33,487 nt of DNA from Caulobacteraceae bacterium. GTDB lineage: Bacteria; Pseudomonadota; Alphaproteobacteria; Caulobacterales; Caulobacteraceae. Positions 15,829-24,365 of this stretch are shown here, piece after piece (within the stretch, counting starts at the first letter, position 1; each line of letters begins with the position of its first letter). The stretch is taken from the NCBI GenBank assembly GCA_947475415.1, contig CANJLH010000031.1, forward strand, positions 1 through 33,487. Reading direction: 5' to 3'. The notes under the pieces are model-generated. The model was not told the origin of the DNA, searched no databases, and worked only from the letters and a program-made list of their open reading frames with translations. The translations under genes were made by a program, and so were the position numbers.

Positions 15829-16647
15829 TCAGTCGGCGTAAATCGGCGGCCGGTTTTCCTTCAGCGCCGCCATGGTCTCGGCGAAGTCGTCGGACAGCAG
15901 CACCGCGGCGTTCAGCACCGCCAGGTGGCGCAGGCTTTCCTCAACGGAATGGTCGCGGGTGTGGAGCATCACCTCCTTGATCCCGCGGATGGTCACCGGC
16001 GACTTGGCGGCGATGGTCCGGGCCACCTCCATCGCCGCGGCCAGCATGTCTTCGGTTGTGGCGAACACCCGGTTGGCGAGACCCAGCCGCGCGGCCTCCT
16101 CGCCGCGGAACTCGCGGGCGGTGTAGGCCAGTTCACGGGCCACCGGGTCGCCGACGATCTTGGGCAGGCGCTGCAGCACGCCCATGTCGGCGATGATGGC
16201 CATGTCCACCTCCTTGATGGAGAAGCGGGCGTCAGCGGTGCAATAGCGAAAGTCCGCCGCGGTGATGACATCCACCCCGGCGCCGATGCAGGCGCCCTGG
16301 ACCGCGGCGATCACCGGCTTGCGGCAGGCCTCGATGGCGTTGATCACATCCTGCATGTCGAGGATGAAGTCACGCAGATTCTCCCGCGCCCGGGCCGGGC
16401 AGTCCACATCGGTCCCGGCGGCGGCGCCCAAGGATTGCAGGAAGTCCAGATCGATCCCGGCGCAGAAGTGGCGCCCGGCGCCCACCAGCACCACGCAGCG
16501 CACGGCCGGCTCCCGATCGGCGCGGCGGAAGGCCTCGCGCAGGGCGTCCCAGCCGGCGCGGTTCATGGCGTTGGCGCGGTCGGACCGGTTGAGGGTGACG
16601 ACGCCAACGTCGCCGTCGATCGTGAGGGTGACGAGATCTTCGCTCAT
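15829..16647 (-). CDS. Enoyl-CoA hydratase/isomerase family protein, delta3,5-delta2,4-dienoyl-CoA isomerase-like
   Basis: This is a crotonase-fold enzyme of fatty-acid oxidation, 272 residues from ATG 16647, chosen because AGGAG stands just upstream; a longer frame to 16713 lacks one. The oxyanion-hole segments are GAGRHFCAGIDL and QGACIGAGVDVITAAD. The segment SIKEVDMAIIADMGVLQRLPKIVG closely follows the pattern of dienoyl-CoA isomerase (ECH1), with Glu146 and Asp154 at the positions of its two catalytic acids. The likely reaction is therefore a double-bond shift in dienoyl-CoA made from unsaturated fatty acids, not hydration. It lies alone between fliE (convergent) and the ABC exporter genes (same strand, 77 bp upstream). 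The subfamily call is by motif reading only. Confidence 0.85.
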   Translation of the reverse strand: MSEDLVTLTIDGDVGVVTLNRSDRANAMNRAGWDALREAFRRADREPAVRCVVLVGAGRHFCAGIDLDFLQSLGAAAGTDVDCPARARENLRDFILDMQDVINAIEACRKPVIAAVQGACIGAGVDVITAADFRYCTADARFSIKEVDMAIIADMGVLQRLPKIVGDPVARELAYTAREFRGEEAARLGLANRVFATTEDMLAAAMEVARTIAAKSPVTIRGIKEVMLHTRDHSVEESLRHLAVLNAAVLLSDDFAETMAALKENRPPIYAD

Positions 16648-16724
16648 TCGGGACTCCTGCTCGTGTGCGCGCCAATGCGGCGAAGTCCGGCGATCGGGGG
16701 CGGTGAGAGGCAACGACGCTCCTG

Positions 16725-17915
16725 CTACCCCCCCGCCAGCTCCAGCAGCGGCTTCTGTCGTGCGGCCTTGATGCCTGGCAGAATGCCGCCTACCAGGCCG
16801 ATGGCCAGGGCCATGATCAGGGCGGCGCCGATGATCTGCGGCGAAACGTCGAACTTGAACGCGAGCTGGGTGAAGCCCGAGCCCAGGGTCGAAGTGCCGC
16901 GGCCGTTGAAGGCCAGGTAGGCGAGGCCGACGCCTAAGAGGGCTCCCAGGCCAGAGAGCACCAGGGCCTCGATCATGGTGCCGGTGAAGGCGGCGAGGCC
17001 CGAGAAACCGATGATGCGCAGGGTGGCGATTTCGGCGGAGCGGGCGGCCACGGAGGAGAACATGGTGTTGAGCGCGCCGGCCAGGGCGCCCACGGCCATG
17101 GTGGCGCCCAGCAGCCAGGCGATGGTGGTGAACTGGCCGGTGGACTGGGCGGCCTGACGGGCGAAATAGTCGCGCTCTGATAGGATCTCCAGGCCCTTGA
17201 GGCGTCCATCGCGGGCGGCCCAGGCCTTGAAGGCGGGCAGGGCAGTGGGGGCGTCTAGTGCGATCTTCATTGTCTGATAGACGTTGGGCCGGTTGAACAG
17301 GCTCTGGGCCACGGCGATGTCGGACCAGAGCTCTGACTCATAGACCGTGCCCGGGGCCTCGAAGACGCCCACCACCTGCCAGTCGCCGCCGCGAATGCGG
17401 ATGCTTTTGCCGAACTCGAAACCGGCGAATTCGCGCAACAGGCCGGCGCCAACCACGATCTCGTTGGTGCCGGGGCGGAACATGCGGCCCTGGGTGATCC
17501 TGACGCCCTTGCGCAGGGCCAGACCCTGCAGGCCAATGCCACGGAAGGGCATGTTGGCCTTGGTTCCGGTTGAGCGCTTAATTCCATCGACGATTACCAG
17601 CAGTTCGCCCGAGGCTACCGGCTGGCCGTCGGCCTGGCGCACGCCGGGGCCGGTGGCGAGGATGTTGAGCTGATCGCGGCCGACGACGCTGTTCAGCTCG
17701 GCGTTGGAGCCTTCGCGCAGGACCACGACCACGTCATCGGCGCCGGAGCCCTCCACAGTCTTGGCCAGGCCGTTGGAGAGCGCCAGGAAGAACATCAGCA
17801 CGGTGATGGTCAGGGCTACGGCGACGACGGTGGCGACGGACATGGCCGCTCGCTGGGGGATCGACCGGACATTGAGCGCGGTGACCACGCCGATCTGCTT
17901 TAGGAGAGAGGCCAT
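16725..17915 (-). CDS. ABC exporter permease, FtsX/MacB family (second permease)
   Basis: This is a membrane subunit of a MacB/DevC-type ABC exporter, 396 residues. It shows the FtsX layout: one N-terminal helix (about residues 24-48, SVATVVAVALTITVLMFFLA), a large periplasmic domain (about 50-265), then three C-terminal helices (including WLLGATMAVGALAGALNTMF and IIGAALIMALAIGLVGGILPG). A GGAG ribosome site precedes the start. It follows the other permease by 12 bp. The two permeases differ in sequence, so a heterodimeric transporter is likely. The substrate is unknown; this class exports peptides, glycolipids or drugs, or works mechanically on envelope partners. Confidence 0.88.
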   Translation of the reverse strand: MASLLKQIGVVTALNVRSIPQRAAMSVATVVAVALTITVLMFFLALSNGLAKTVEGSGADDVVVVLREGSNAELNSVVGRDQLNILATGPGVRQADGQPVASGELLVIVDGIKRSTGTKANMPFRGIGLQGLALRKGVRITQGRMFRPGTNEIVVGAGLLREFAGFEFGKSIRIRGGDWQVVGVFEAPGTVYESELWSDIAVAQSLFNRPNVYQTMKIALDAPTALPAFKAWAARDGRLKGLEILSERDYFARQAAQSTGQFTTIAWLLGATMAVGALAGALNTMFSSVAARSAEIATLRIIGFSGLAAFTGTMIEALVLSGLGALLGVGLAYLAFNGRGTSTLGSGFTQLAFKFDVSPQIIGAALIMALAIGLVGGILPGIKAARQKPLLELAGG

Positions 17916-17927
17916 GGTGCGCTCCGA

Positions 17928-19085
17928 TCAACGGCGGCCAAGGGCATCGACGATGCGCAGGCGGTAGGCGGACAGGGCCGGCGCGATACCGGTGACAAGC
18001 CCCAGGGCCAGGGCGATCAGGGCGCTCCAGCCGGCCATCTGCGGGTCGAAGTGGATCGGCGGGGCGGCGCCGCCGCTGGCCGCCGGGATCACCGCCAGGA
18101 CCCCGGCCGCGGCGGCGACGCCAAGGCCGGCGCCTAGGAACGCCAGCAGCAGGGACTCCCCCAGCACCATGCGCAACACCCGAGGCGAGGAGAAACCCAG
18201 GGACTTCATCACGCCAACCTCGCGGGTGCGCTCGCGGACGGCGAGAGTCATTGTGGTGCCGACGATCAGCAGGATGGCGGCGAAGGCGGCGCTGACCACC
18301 AGGGACACCACCAGGGCGATGTTGCCCAACTGGGCGGCGAAGCCTTTATTGAACTCCGCCTCGTCCTGGGTCGCGGTCTCATCGGCGGAATTGGCGAACC
18401 GCGCGTCGATGGCCGCGGCGACTTTTCCGTTCTGGTCAGCTCCGGTGGTGAGGAACGGCACCCAGCCGATGCGGTCGTGGCCGAAGGTGATGGTGTCGTT
18501 GAAGTAGTCGTAATGGATCAGCACCGAACCGGTCTGGGAGCTGCCCGGCGGGGTGGGGATGGTTCCCACCAAGGTGAAATCCCACACCCGGCGGCCATCC
18601 GCCTGGGAGAAAATGTTGCTGTTCAAAGGGATGTGCTGGCCCACCTTCCAGCCGTAGCGTTCGGCCACAGGCTGGGCGGCGAGCATGGCGGTGCGGTCCT
18701 TGAAGAAGGCCTCGCGCTGGGCTTCGGGGATCTGCAGGTCTTCCTTGTAGACTGTGAAGTAACTATCCGGGTCGACGGCGAACACCGGCATGAAGCCCTT
18801 GACCGGGTCCTGGTAGTATCCACCGAACCAGTTGAGGTGGGTGGCCGCGGCCACGCCCTGCGTCCCTGCGATCTTGTCGTAATGGGCGATAGGCAGGCTC
18901 TCGGTGAAGTTGATCTTCGACACGGTCACCATGCGGTTGGGCAGAGCGTTGAAGTCGTTGATCGATCTGGTGAACGAGCCCATCACGCAGAAGATCAGGA
19001 AGGCGATCAGGATCGAGACGATCAGCAGCACGGTGCGCACCGGCTTGCGGAACAGATTCTTGCGCATCAGGACGAGGTCGTTCAT
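17928..19085 (-). CDS. ABC exporter permease, FtsX/MacB family (first permease)
   Basis: The product has 385 residues. An N-terminal helix (VLLIVSILIAFLIFCVMGSF, about residues 19-38) precedes a large periplasmic domain (about 40-260), followed by three C-terminal helices (IALVVSLVVSAAFAAILLIV, LLLAFLGAGLGVAAAAGVL and ALIALALGLVTGIAPAL). EVGVMKSLGFS is the typical coupling segment of FtsX-type permeases. The start overlaps the stop of the ATPase gene as ATGA (19082-19085), so the two are coupled, and the second permease follows 12 bp later. Substrate unknown. Confidence 0.88.
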   Translation of the reverse strand: MNDLVLMRKNLFRKPVRTVLLIVSILIAFLIFCVMGSFTRSINDFNALPNRMVTVSKINFTESLPIAHYDKIAGTQGVAAATHLNWFGGYYQDPVKGFMPVFAVDPDSYFTVYKEDLQIPEAQREAFFKDRTAMLAAQPVAERYGWKVGQHIPLNSNIFSQADGRRVWDFTLVGTIPTPPGSSQTGSVLIHYDYFNDTITFGHDRIGWVPFLTTGADQNGKVAAAIDARFANSADETATQDEAEFNKGFAAQLGNIALVVSLVVSAAFAAILLIVGTTMTLAVRERTREVGVMKSLGFSSPRVLRMVLGESLLLAFLGAGLGVAAAAGVLAVIPAASGGAAPPIHFDPQMAGWSALIALALGLVTGIAPALSAYRLRIVDALGRR

Positions 19086-19771
19086 GCGGCCAGCTCACCG
19101 GCCGCGAACCGGCCCTTGTCCAGGTGCAAGGTGCGCTTGGCGTACTTGGCCGCCTCGGCGTCATGGGTGACCATGATGATGGTCTTGCCCAGTTCGCGGT
19201 TGAGCAGCTGCAGGGTGGCCAGGATCTCATCGGCGGTTGCGCGGTCGAGGTCGCCGGTGGGCTCGTCACAAAGCAGCAGCTTGGGGTCGGAGACGATGGC
19301 GCGGGCGATAGCCACCCGCTGCTGTTGGCCGCCGGACATCTCGCGCGGGCGGTGACGGGCGCGGTCTTCCAGACCCACCACCTTGAGCGCGGTGGCGACG
19401 TTTTCAAGACGCCTGACCTTGGACAGCCGAGTGAGCATCAGCGGCAGTTCGACGTTCTGGGCCGCGGTGAGGATCGGCATCAGATTGTAGAACTGGAAAA
19501 TGAAACCGACGTTGGCCGCGCGCCAGGCGGCCATCTGGCCCTCGCTCAGCTTTTCGATATGGGCCCCGTCGAATTCGATCGTCCCGCCATCGGGGCGGTC
19601 GACGCCGCCCAGCAGATTGAGCAGGGTGGTCTTGCCGGAGCCGGACGGTCCCATGATGGCGACGAAATCGCCTTCCTCGATCTGCATGGTCAGCTTGTCG
19701 AAGATGGTGATGCGCTCGCGGCCGCGGACATAGTTCTTTTCCACGTCGGTGAGGCGGATCAGGTCGGGCAT
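19082..19771 (-). CDS. ABC exporter ATP-binding protein (MacB/LolD-type)
   Basis: This 229-residue ATPase energises the FtsX-type permeases downstream. The motifs are complete: Walker A GPSGSGKT at 41-48, Q-loop at Gln93 (FIFQFYNL), signature SGGQQ at 146-150, Walker B LLLCDE at 165-170 with PTGDLD, and the switch His203 (VTHD). FIFQFYNLMPILTAAQNVELP is typical of the MacB/LolD branch. GGAG precedes the start. It lies 18 bp downstream of the HlyD-type gene, forming an operon of adaptor, ATPase and two permeases. No outer-membrane factor gene is present nearby. Confidence 0.94.
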   Translation of the reverse strand: MPDLIRLTDVEKNYVRGRERITIFDKLTMQIEEGDFVAIMGPSGSGKTTLLNLLGGVDRPDGGTIEFDGAHIEKLSEGQMAAWRAANVGFIFQFYNLMPILTAAQNVELPLMLTRLSKVRRLENVATALKVVGLEDRARHRPREMSGGQQQRVAIARAIVSDPKLLLCDEPTGDLDRATADEILATLQLLNRELGKTIIMVTHDAEAAKYAKRTLHLDKGRFAAGELAA

Positions 19772-19789
19772 CTAAGTCTCCGTCGCGGG

Positions 19790-20758
19790 TCAGGTTTCCG
19801 GATCGAGGAAGCGCACGTTTATCGCCATCTCGGGCAGGATGCGCGGGTCCAGCGCGTCAAAACTTACTCGCACATTCACGGTGGCCTTGGCGCGGTCGGC
19901 CGACGGAATGGTGGCGATCACATGGCCCGGGAAGGTCAAGTCGGGATAGGCGTCGAGCACGGCGCTCACCCGCTGCCCCGCCGAAACCCGCGCGATGTAG
20001 GCCTCGCTCACGTCCACCTCGATTTCCAGGCTGGCCATGTCGACGATGGTGCAGACGCCGGTGCGGGTAAAGCCGCCACCAGCGGAAATGGGCGAAATGA
20101 TCTCTCCCGGCTGGGCGGCCTTATCGACAATGACGCCGGAGAATGGAGCGCGGATCTCATAACGGGTGAGTTGCGCCGACGATCGGGCCGCGTCGCTGTG
20201 GGCGGCGGCGGACTGGGCGCCTGCGGTTTCATAGCGGGCCTGGGCGGCGGTGAGCGCGGCCTTGGCGGCGTAGCCCTGGTCGGCGAGTGCGCGGGTGCGG
20301 TCGAAGGCGCGGCGGGCTTCGGCCAGTTCGGCGTCGGCGGACACGGCGCGAGCGCGGGCTGACGTCACATCGGCTCGGGCCAGGGTGGGTTCCAGCACCG
20401 CCAGCACCTGCCCGCGGGCGACCCGCTGGCCCTCTTCCACACGAACTTCAAGGAGCCGGCCGGTGACCTCGGCGGCGACGGTGGCCTTGCGGCGAGCCAC
20501 GACATAGCCCGAGGCCACCAGCCCACCGGCCTGGACTCTGGCGCCGCCGGAGGCCTTGGCTGCGTCCTGGGCGGACGCTGGTGTTGGGACCGGCTTGGGC
20601 GCGGGCTTCAGCAACCACCCGCCGGACGCGCCGATCGCCAGGGCTGCGACGCCGATCAGCGCCGCGGCGACCCAGCCCGGGCCGCTGGTGGCAGACGCCG
20701 CGCTCGGGGAGCGATCGATCTTCAACGACCGCAATAGATCCGACTTGTCGTTCACCAC
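19790..20758 (-). CDS. HlyD-type periplasmic adaptor (membrane fusion protein) of the ABC exporter
   Basis: This is a 322-residue periplasmic adaptor anchored by one N-terminal helix at about residues 28-51 (GWVAAALIGVAALAIGASGGW). The lipoyl half-motifs are visible around VTGRLLEVRVEEGQRVARGQVLAVLE and, after the helical hairpin (about 110-185, Ala/Arg/Glu-rich), around RYEIRAPFSGVIVDKAAQPGEI. The beta-barrel part follows (SLEIEVDVSEAYIARV). It is the first gene of the exporter operon. Its presence suggests contact with a periplasmic or outer-membrane partner, but no TolC-like gene is in the window. Confidence 0.88.
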   Translation of the reverse strand: MVNDKSDLLRSLKIDRSPSAASATSGPGWVAAALIGVAALAIGASGGWLLKPAPKPVPTPASAQDAAKASGGARVQAGGLVASGYVVARRKATVAAEVTGRLLEVRVEEGQRVARGQVLAVLEPTLARADVTSARARAVSADAELAEARRAFDRTRALADQGYAAKAALTAAQARYETAGAQSAAAHSDAARSSAQLTRYEIRAPFSGVIVDKAAQPGEIISPISAGGGFTRTGVCTIVDMASLEIEVDVSEAYIARVSAGQRVSAVLDAYPDLTFPGHVIATIPSADRAKATVNVRVSFDALDPRILPEMAINVRFLDPET

Positions 20759-20835
20759 CGCCCCGGCGCAACTCTAAACCCAATTGCAGCGCAGCATAGC
20801 GCGGCGGCGCGCACAGGGAAGCGCTGGCGTTGCAC

Positions 20836-21900
20836 CTATTCCAGGTACATGGCCCGCAGCTTGGTGATGTCCTCAGCGCTGACGCCGAGTTCCTTGTCCA
20901 GGTAAGCCTCCACCGAACCCCAGCGGGTTTCGACCTCGGCGAGGGCGAACTCCAGGAGGGCGTGCTGCTGGCTGTCGTATAGCGGCTTAGGCTTGTTGGC
21001 GGCGGGATCGCGCTGATAGCCGGCGAACATCTGCACGGCCGGATTGTTCGGCTGGGCGGCGACGTCGAGGTGCGGCATCTCGAACTGGGGGCGTCGGTAG
21101 GTCGTCGACAGGTGATAGTCGGCGTAGATCACCTCGCGCGGTACGCCCAGGGCGGTGAGCAGGATCGCAGTGGTGAAGCCCGTGCGATCCTGACCGGCCG
21201 AACAGTTGAAAACCAGGGGGCCGTCGCCGGCTAACAGGTCTTCGAACACGATCCTGATCTGGGGCGCCAGCATGGTGGGAAACACCCGATAGACCTCATG
21301 CATGTATTCGTCGGTTCCGGGCGCCGCCGTTTGGCCGCGAATCCTGGCCATGGAGTAACCAACCGCCGTGTACCGCACACCCTCGATCCTGGTCGGCGCC
21401 AGGACGCGTTCCTCGCTGGAGCGCAGATCCACAAGATCTTTCAGCCCCAGATCGGCGATCTTGGCCAGGTCAGCCTCGCTGAGCATGGGCGTGCCGCCGG
21501 ACCGATAGATGCGTCCCCAGCGGACGTGCTTGCCCGAAGCCGCCGGATAGCCGCCGAGGTCGCGGAAGTTGGAGCCCTGGTCCAGGGGCAGCACCCGCTC
21601 GGCAAGGCGGACCCTGGCGCCGTCCTTGGTGTCGACGAGGATGAAATAGGGCCGATCGGCGGGATCGGCCGGGACTTCGATCCGGCCCTTCCGGTTGTCG
21701 TCGGCGACCAGCTTAGCCTCCGACATGGCGGCGTCGGGCCGGTCGGCCATGTAGACGTCGACCGGCGCCTTATCGGACCAGGTCACGGCGACCAGGCCCG
21801 GCGAGATCCGCTCGGCCTGTTCCGCGGTGACCGCCGCGAAGGCGGCCTGGGCGGAGAAGAGCGCGAAGGCCAGGGGCAGGGCGGCGAATTTGCCTGTCAT
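20836..21900 (-). CDS. Exported tyrosine-phosphatase-like protein
   Basis: The product has 354 residues from ATG 21900, chosen because AGGAAA lies upstream and a signal peptide results (FAALPLAFALFSAQAAFA); the longer open frame upstream runs antiparallel-free into the receptor gene and is not credible. The phosphatase signature CSAGQDR gives nucleophile Cys233 and phosphate-binding Arg239. NFRDLGGY (111-118) and LVDLRSSEER are hallmarks of the bacterial PtpB-like tyrosine/phosphoinositide phosphatase family. About 90 residues of beta-rich sequence precede this domain. It starts 22 bp after the TonB-dependent receptor gene, so the two form an operon. A periplasmic or secreted phosphatase acting on a receptor-imported or external phosphorylated compound is an inference. 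Confidence 0.85.
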   Translation of the reverse strand: MTGKFAALPLAFALFSAQAAFAAVTAEQAERISPGLVAVTWSDKAPVDVYMADRPDAAMSEAKLVADDNRKGRIEVPADPADRPYFILVDTKDGARVRLAERVLPLDQGSNFRDLGGYPAASGKHVRWGRIYRSGGTPMLSEADLAKIADLGLKDLVDLRSSEERVLAPTRIEGVRYTAVGYSMARIRGQTAAPGTDEYMHEVYRVFPTMLAPQIRIVFEDLLAGDGPLVFNCSAGQDRTGFTTAILLTALGVPREVIYADYHLSTTYRRPQFEMPHLDVAAQPNNPAVQMFAGYQRDPAANKPKPLYDSQQHALLEFALAEVETRWGSVEAYLDKELGVSAEDITKLRAMYLE

Positions 21901-21922
21901 CGGATTTTCCTGAGGTTGCGGG

Positions 21923-24226
21923 TTAGAATTCGACTGTGGCGTCGAGGCCGTAAGTGCGCGGTTCGTTATACATGCCGAACGAGCCGATCGTCGCGAAGGA
22001 GGCAGCGCTCTTATAGAAGGTGTGATCCTCATTGAGCAGGTTCCGCGACCATAGCGAGACCTGCACCTTGGCGTCACGCCCCACGTCGATGTCGGCGAGG
22101 GAAAGGCGGCTATTGACCACCACGGACTTGTCGGTGAGCGTCGGCTCGCCGGATGTCGCGCGATAGCCATCGGCCACGTTGATGTCGATGTGTGCACGCA
22201 GCTTGCCCCACTCCAGCGGCGTCTCGTGGTCGAGCGTGAGGCTGTAGGCGTTTTTGGGCGTGTAGACGATATAGACGTTCTGCAGGACGTTGCCCCGGAA
22301 CGGGTTGGCGGCCTGGGGCAAGGCGCTCTTGGTGTAGGCGTAGCTGGCCGAAAGGGTCAGGCCTTCGATCGGAACGACGGAGGCGTCGGCCTCGAAGCCT
22401 TTGATCGTCCCGTGGCCCGGGGCGTTGACGGTCTCCAGAGTGCCGCGGTTGCTGTTGAGCAGGTTGACCGCCGAGAAGTCGATCTGGATGTCCTTATATT
22501 CGGTCGTATAGGCGGCCAGGTTCAGACGGGCGTGGTTGTCTAGGAATTCGGCTTTCAGGCCGCCCTCGTAGGTCGCCACAGTCTCGGGATCGAACGCGCG
22601 GTAATTGACCGAGCGCGAGTTGGCGCCGCCGGCCCGGTAAGCGGTGCCCCACTTGGCGTAGAGATGAACGTCCTCGCTGGCGTCGTAGGCGATGGTGACC
22701 ATCGGATCGATGCGGCTGGATGAGTTGTGGAAGCTGAAGGTTGTGTCGACGCCATTGACCTTGGACAGCACGCCGCTTTTCTTGTCGTGGGTGTAGCGGG
22801 CGCCGACCGTCAGGTGCAGGGCTTCGTTCATCGCGGCCGGCGTCCAGGTCGCCTGACCGAACGCGGCGTAGCTGTCGGCCTTGGCGTCGCTGGCCCGGTC
22901 GGGGAAGGGAGTCGCCGCCCCCGCCGCGAGAGTGGGAATCCGCGTCGCAACCGTGCCGGTGGCGTTCCAGGTCATCGTGTTGGGCGTCCAGGCGTCGTCG
23001 TCGCCGTGCTCATGGTAATAATAGACGCCGGCCACGTAGTGCAGTTGCGACAGGGTTCCGACCAACTGGAATTCCTGGCTGTACTGATCCTGGCGCAGGG
23101 AAGCCAGGCTGTAGCGCGAGAAGGCGGCGTTTGAGCGGAAGGGGGCGGAATGGGCGCCGATGCCGTTGTCCAACTGAGTTTGGTCGACCTTGCGATAGGA
23201 GGTGATCGAACGCACCTCAAGACTGTCCGTCGGAGTCCAAGACAGGTGCAGCATGTGGCCGGAGATGTCGCCGACGTTGTCCTCCTGGGGCACGCCGATG
23301 TCGGAGGCCTCCGCGCGGCCATTCTGGACCTGAACCAGCGGCGCGAGAGCCGCGGCGGCCGGGTTCTTTTCCAGCAGCTGCACGTAATAGGGCGTGGTGA
23401 TGTCCTTGGAGATATCGAAGTCGTAGCGGGCCGAGAACGTGTCGCTGGGCTTCCATCGTAGGCCCAGGTGCAATCCGCGCCTGTCGTATTTGTTGAAGTC
23501 CTGCTCACCGGCCAGAGTGTTGTCCACCGTGCCGTCGCGGCGGGTGAGAATGGCGTCAAGTTTCACGGAAACGCCGTTGAATTCCGGCAGATTTAGGTGA
23601 GTCTCCGAGGTGTAGCCGTTGAAATTGCGGATCCCCACCGTCTGACGCAGGCCGAACTCGCCGGTGGGTCCGCGGGTGACGATGCTCACCGCGCCGCCGG
23701 TGGAGTTGCGCCCGAACAAGGTCCCCTGCGGACCTTTCAGCACCTCGATTCGCTCCACGTCGAAGAGTGCGGCGCCGAGGCCCTGCGAACGGCCTAGATA
23801 GACGCCGTCGATGTAGACGCCGACGCCGGCGTCGCGGCTGGGCTGGTTGGCGTCGAAGGGCACGATGCCGCGGATACCGATGGTCAGGGCGGAGCTGCGG
23901 GAAAAGAAGGGGGCGACCCTCAAGGACGGAACGCCGCCGGTCATCAGGTCCTCGAGGCTCTGCACGCCCCTGGCTTTGAGCGCGTCGGCGCCCATTACAG
24001 TGATGGCGATCGGAGTCTTCTGGAGGTTGGTCTCGCGCTTCTGGGCGGTGACCACGATCTCAGCCAGTCCCGTGACCCCAGCTTCAAGGCCTGCGGCGGC
24101 GTTGGTTGCGTTCTCACTGGCGGTCGGCGCGCCGGACTGGGCGTGGGCGGTGGATGAAAGACAGGCCGTCAAGGCGGCGGTCGCCAGCGAAGCGGCTCGG
24201 CGGGTGGCGAGAGTACGTTTGTGCAT
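21923..24226 (-). CDS. TonB-dependent outer-membrane receptor
   Basis: This is a 767-residue outer-membrane active-transport channel. A signal peptide ends near LSSTAHAQ. The plug domain (about residues 55-170) starts with EIVVTAQKRETNLQKTPIAI, in the usual place of the TonB box and plug, and includes VGVYIDGVYLGR and VLKGPQGTLFGRNSTGGAV. The 22-stranded barrel follows, ending in an aromatic residue (TYGLDATVEF), as required for outer-membrane insertion. The plug and sequence style resemble the large sphingomonad/Caulobacter receptor group. No siderophore biosynthesis gene is nearby; the exported phosphatase gene follows 22 bp downstream. The substrate cannot be named. Confidence 0.93.
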   Translation of the reverse strand: MHKRTLATRRAASLATAALTACLSSTAHAQSGAPTASENATNAAAGLEAGVTGLAEIVVTAQKRETNLQKTPIAITVMGADALKARGVQSLEDLMTGGVPSLRVAPFFSRSSALTIGIRGIVPFDANQPSRDAGVGVYIDGVYLGRSQGLGAALFDVERIEVLKGPQGTLFGRNSTGGAVSIVTRGPTGEFGLRQTVGIRNFNGYTSETHLNLPEFNGVSVKLDAILTRRDGTVDNTLAGEQDFNKYDRRGLHLGLRWKPSDTFSARYDFDISKDITTPYYVQLLEKNPAAAALAPLVQVQNGRAEASDIGVPQEDNVGDISGHMLHLSWTPTDSLEVRSITSYRKVDQTQLDNGIGAHSAPFRSNAAFSRYSLASLRQDQYSQEFQLVGTLSQLHYVAGVYYYHEHGDDDAWTPNTMTWNATGTVATRIPTLAAGAATPFPDRASDAKADSYAAFGQATWTPAAMNEALHLTVGARYTHDKKSGVLSKVNGVDTTFSFHNSSSRIDPMVTIAYDASEDVHLYAKWGTAYRAGGANSRSVNYRAFDPETVATYEGGLKAEFLDNHARLNLAAYTTEYKDIQIDFSAVNLLNSNRGTLETVNAPGHGTIKGFEADASVVPIEGLTLSASYAYTKSALPQAANPFRGNVLQNVYIVYTPKNAYSLTLDHETPLEWGKLRAHIDINVADGYRATSGEPTLTDKSVVVNSRLSLADIDVGRDAKVQVSLWSRNLLNEDHTFYKSAASFATIGSFGMYNEPRTYGLDATVEF

Positions 24227-24365
24227 GATTGACCCCTATTGATTTGCAGAGGTCATGCGCTTCGGGCGCGACGGATTTTCTGCGGTCAGGCAACGATCGC
24301 GTCACGCTTTTCTGACGGGTTTGTCACAATGGCGGGACGTTCGGGACCGAGCTCGCCAGCCCAGC

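Noticed and set aside
15925..16920. Plus-strand open frame of 331 codons opposite the crotonase and permease genes
   Set aside because: Antisense to conserved enzymes; no signal, domain or ribosome site supports it.
19124..20362. Plus-strand open frame of 412 codons opposite the ABC ATPase and adaptor
   Set aside because: Both opposite genes carry intact family motifs; this frame is Gly/His/Asp-rich without any motif.
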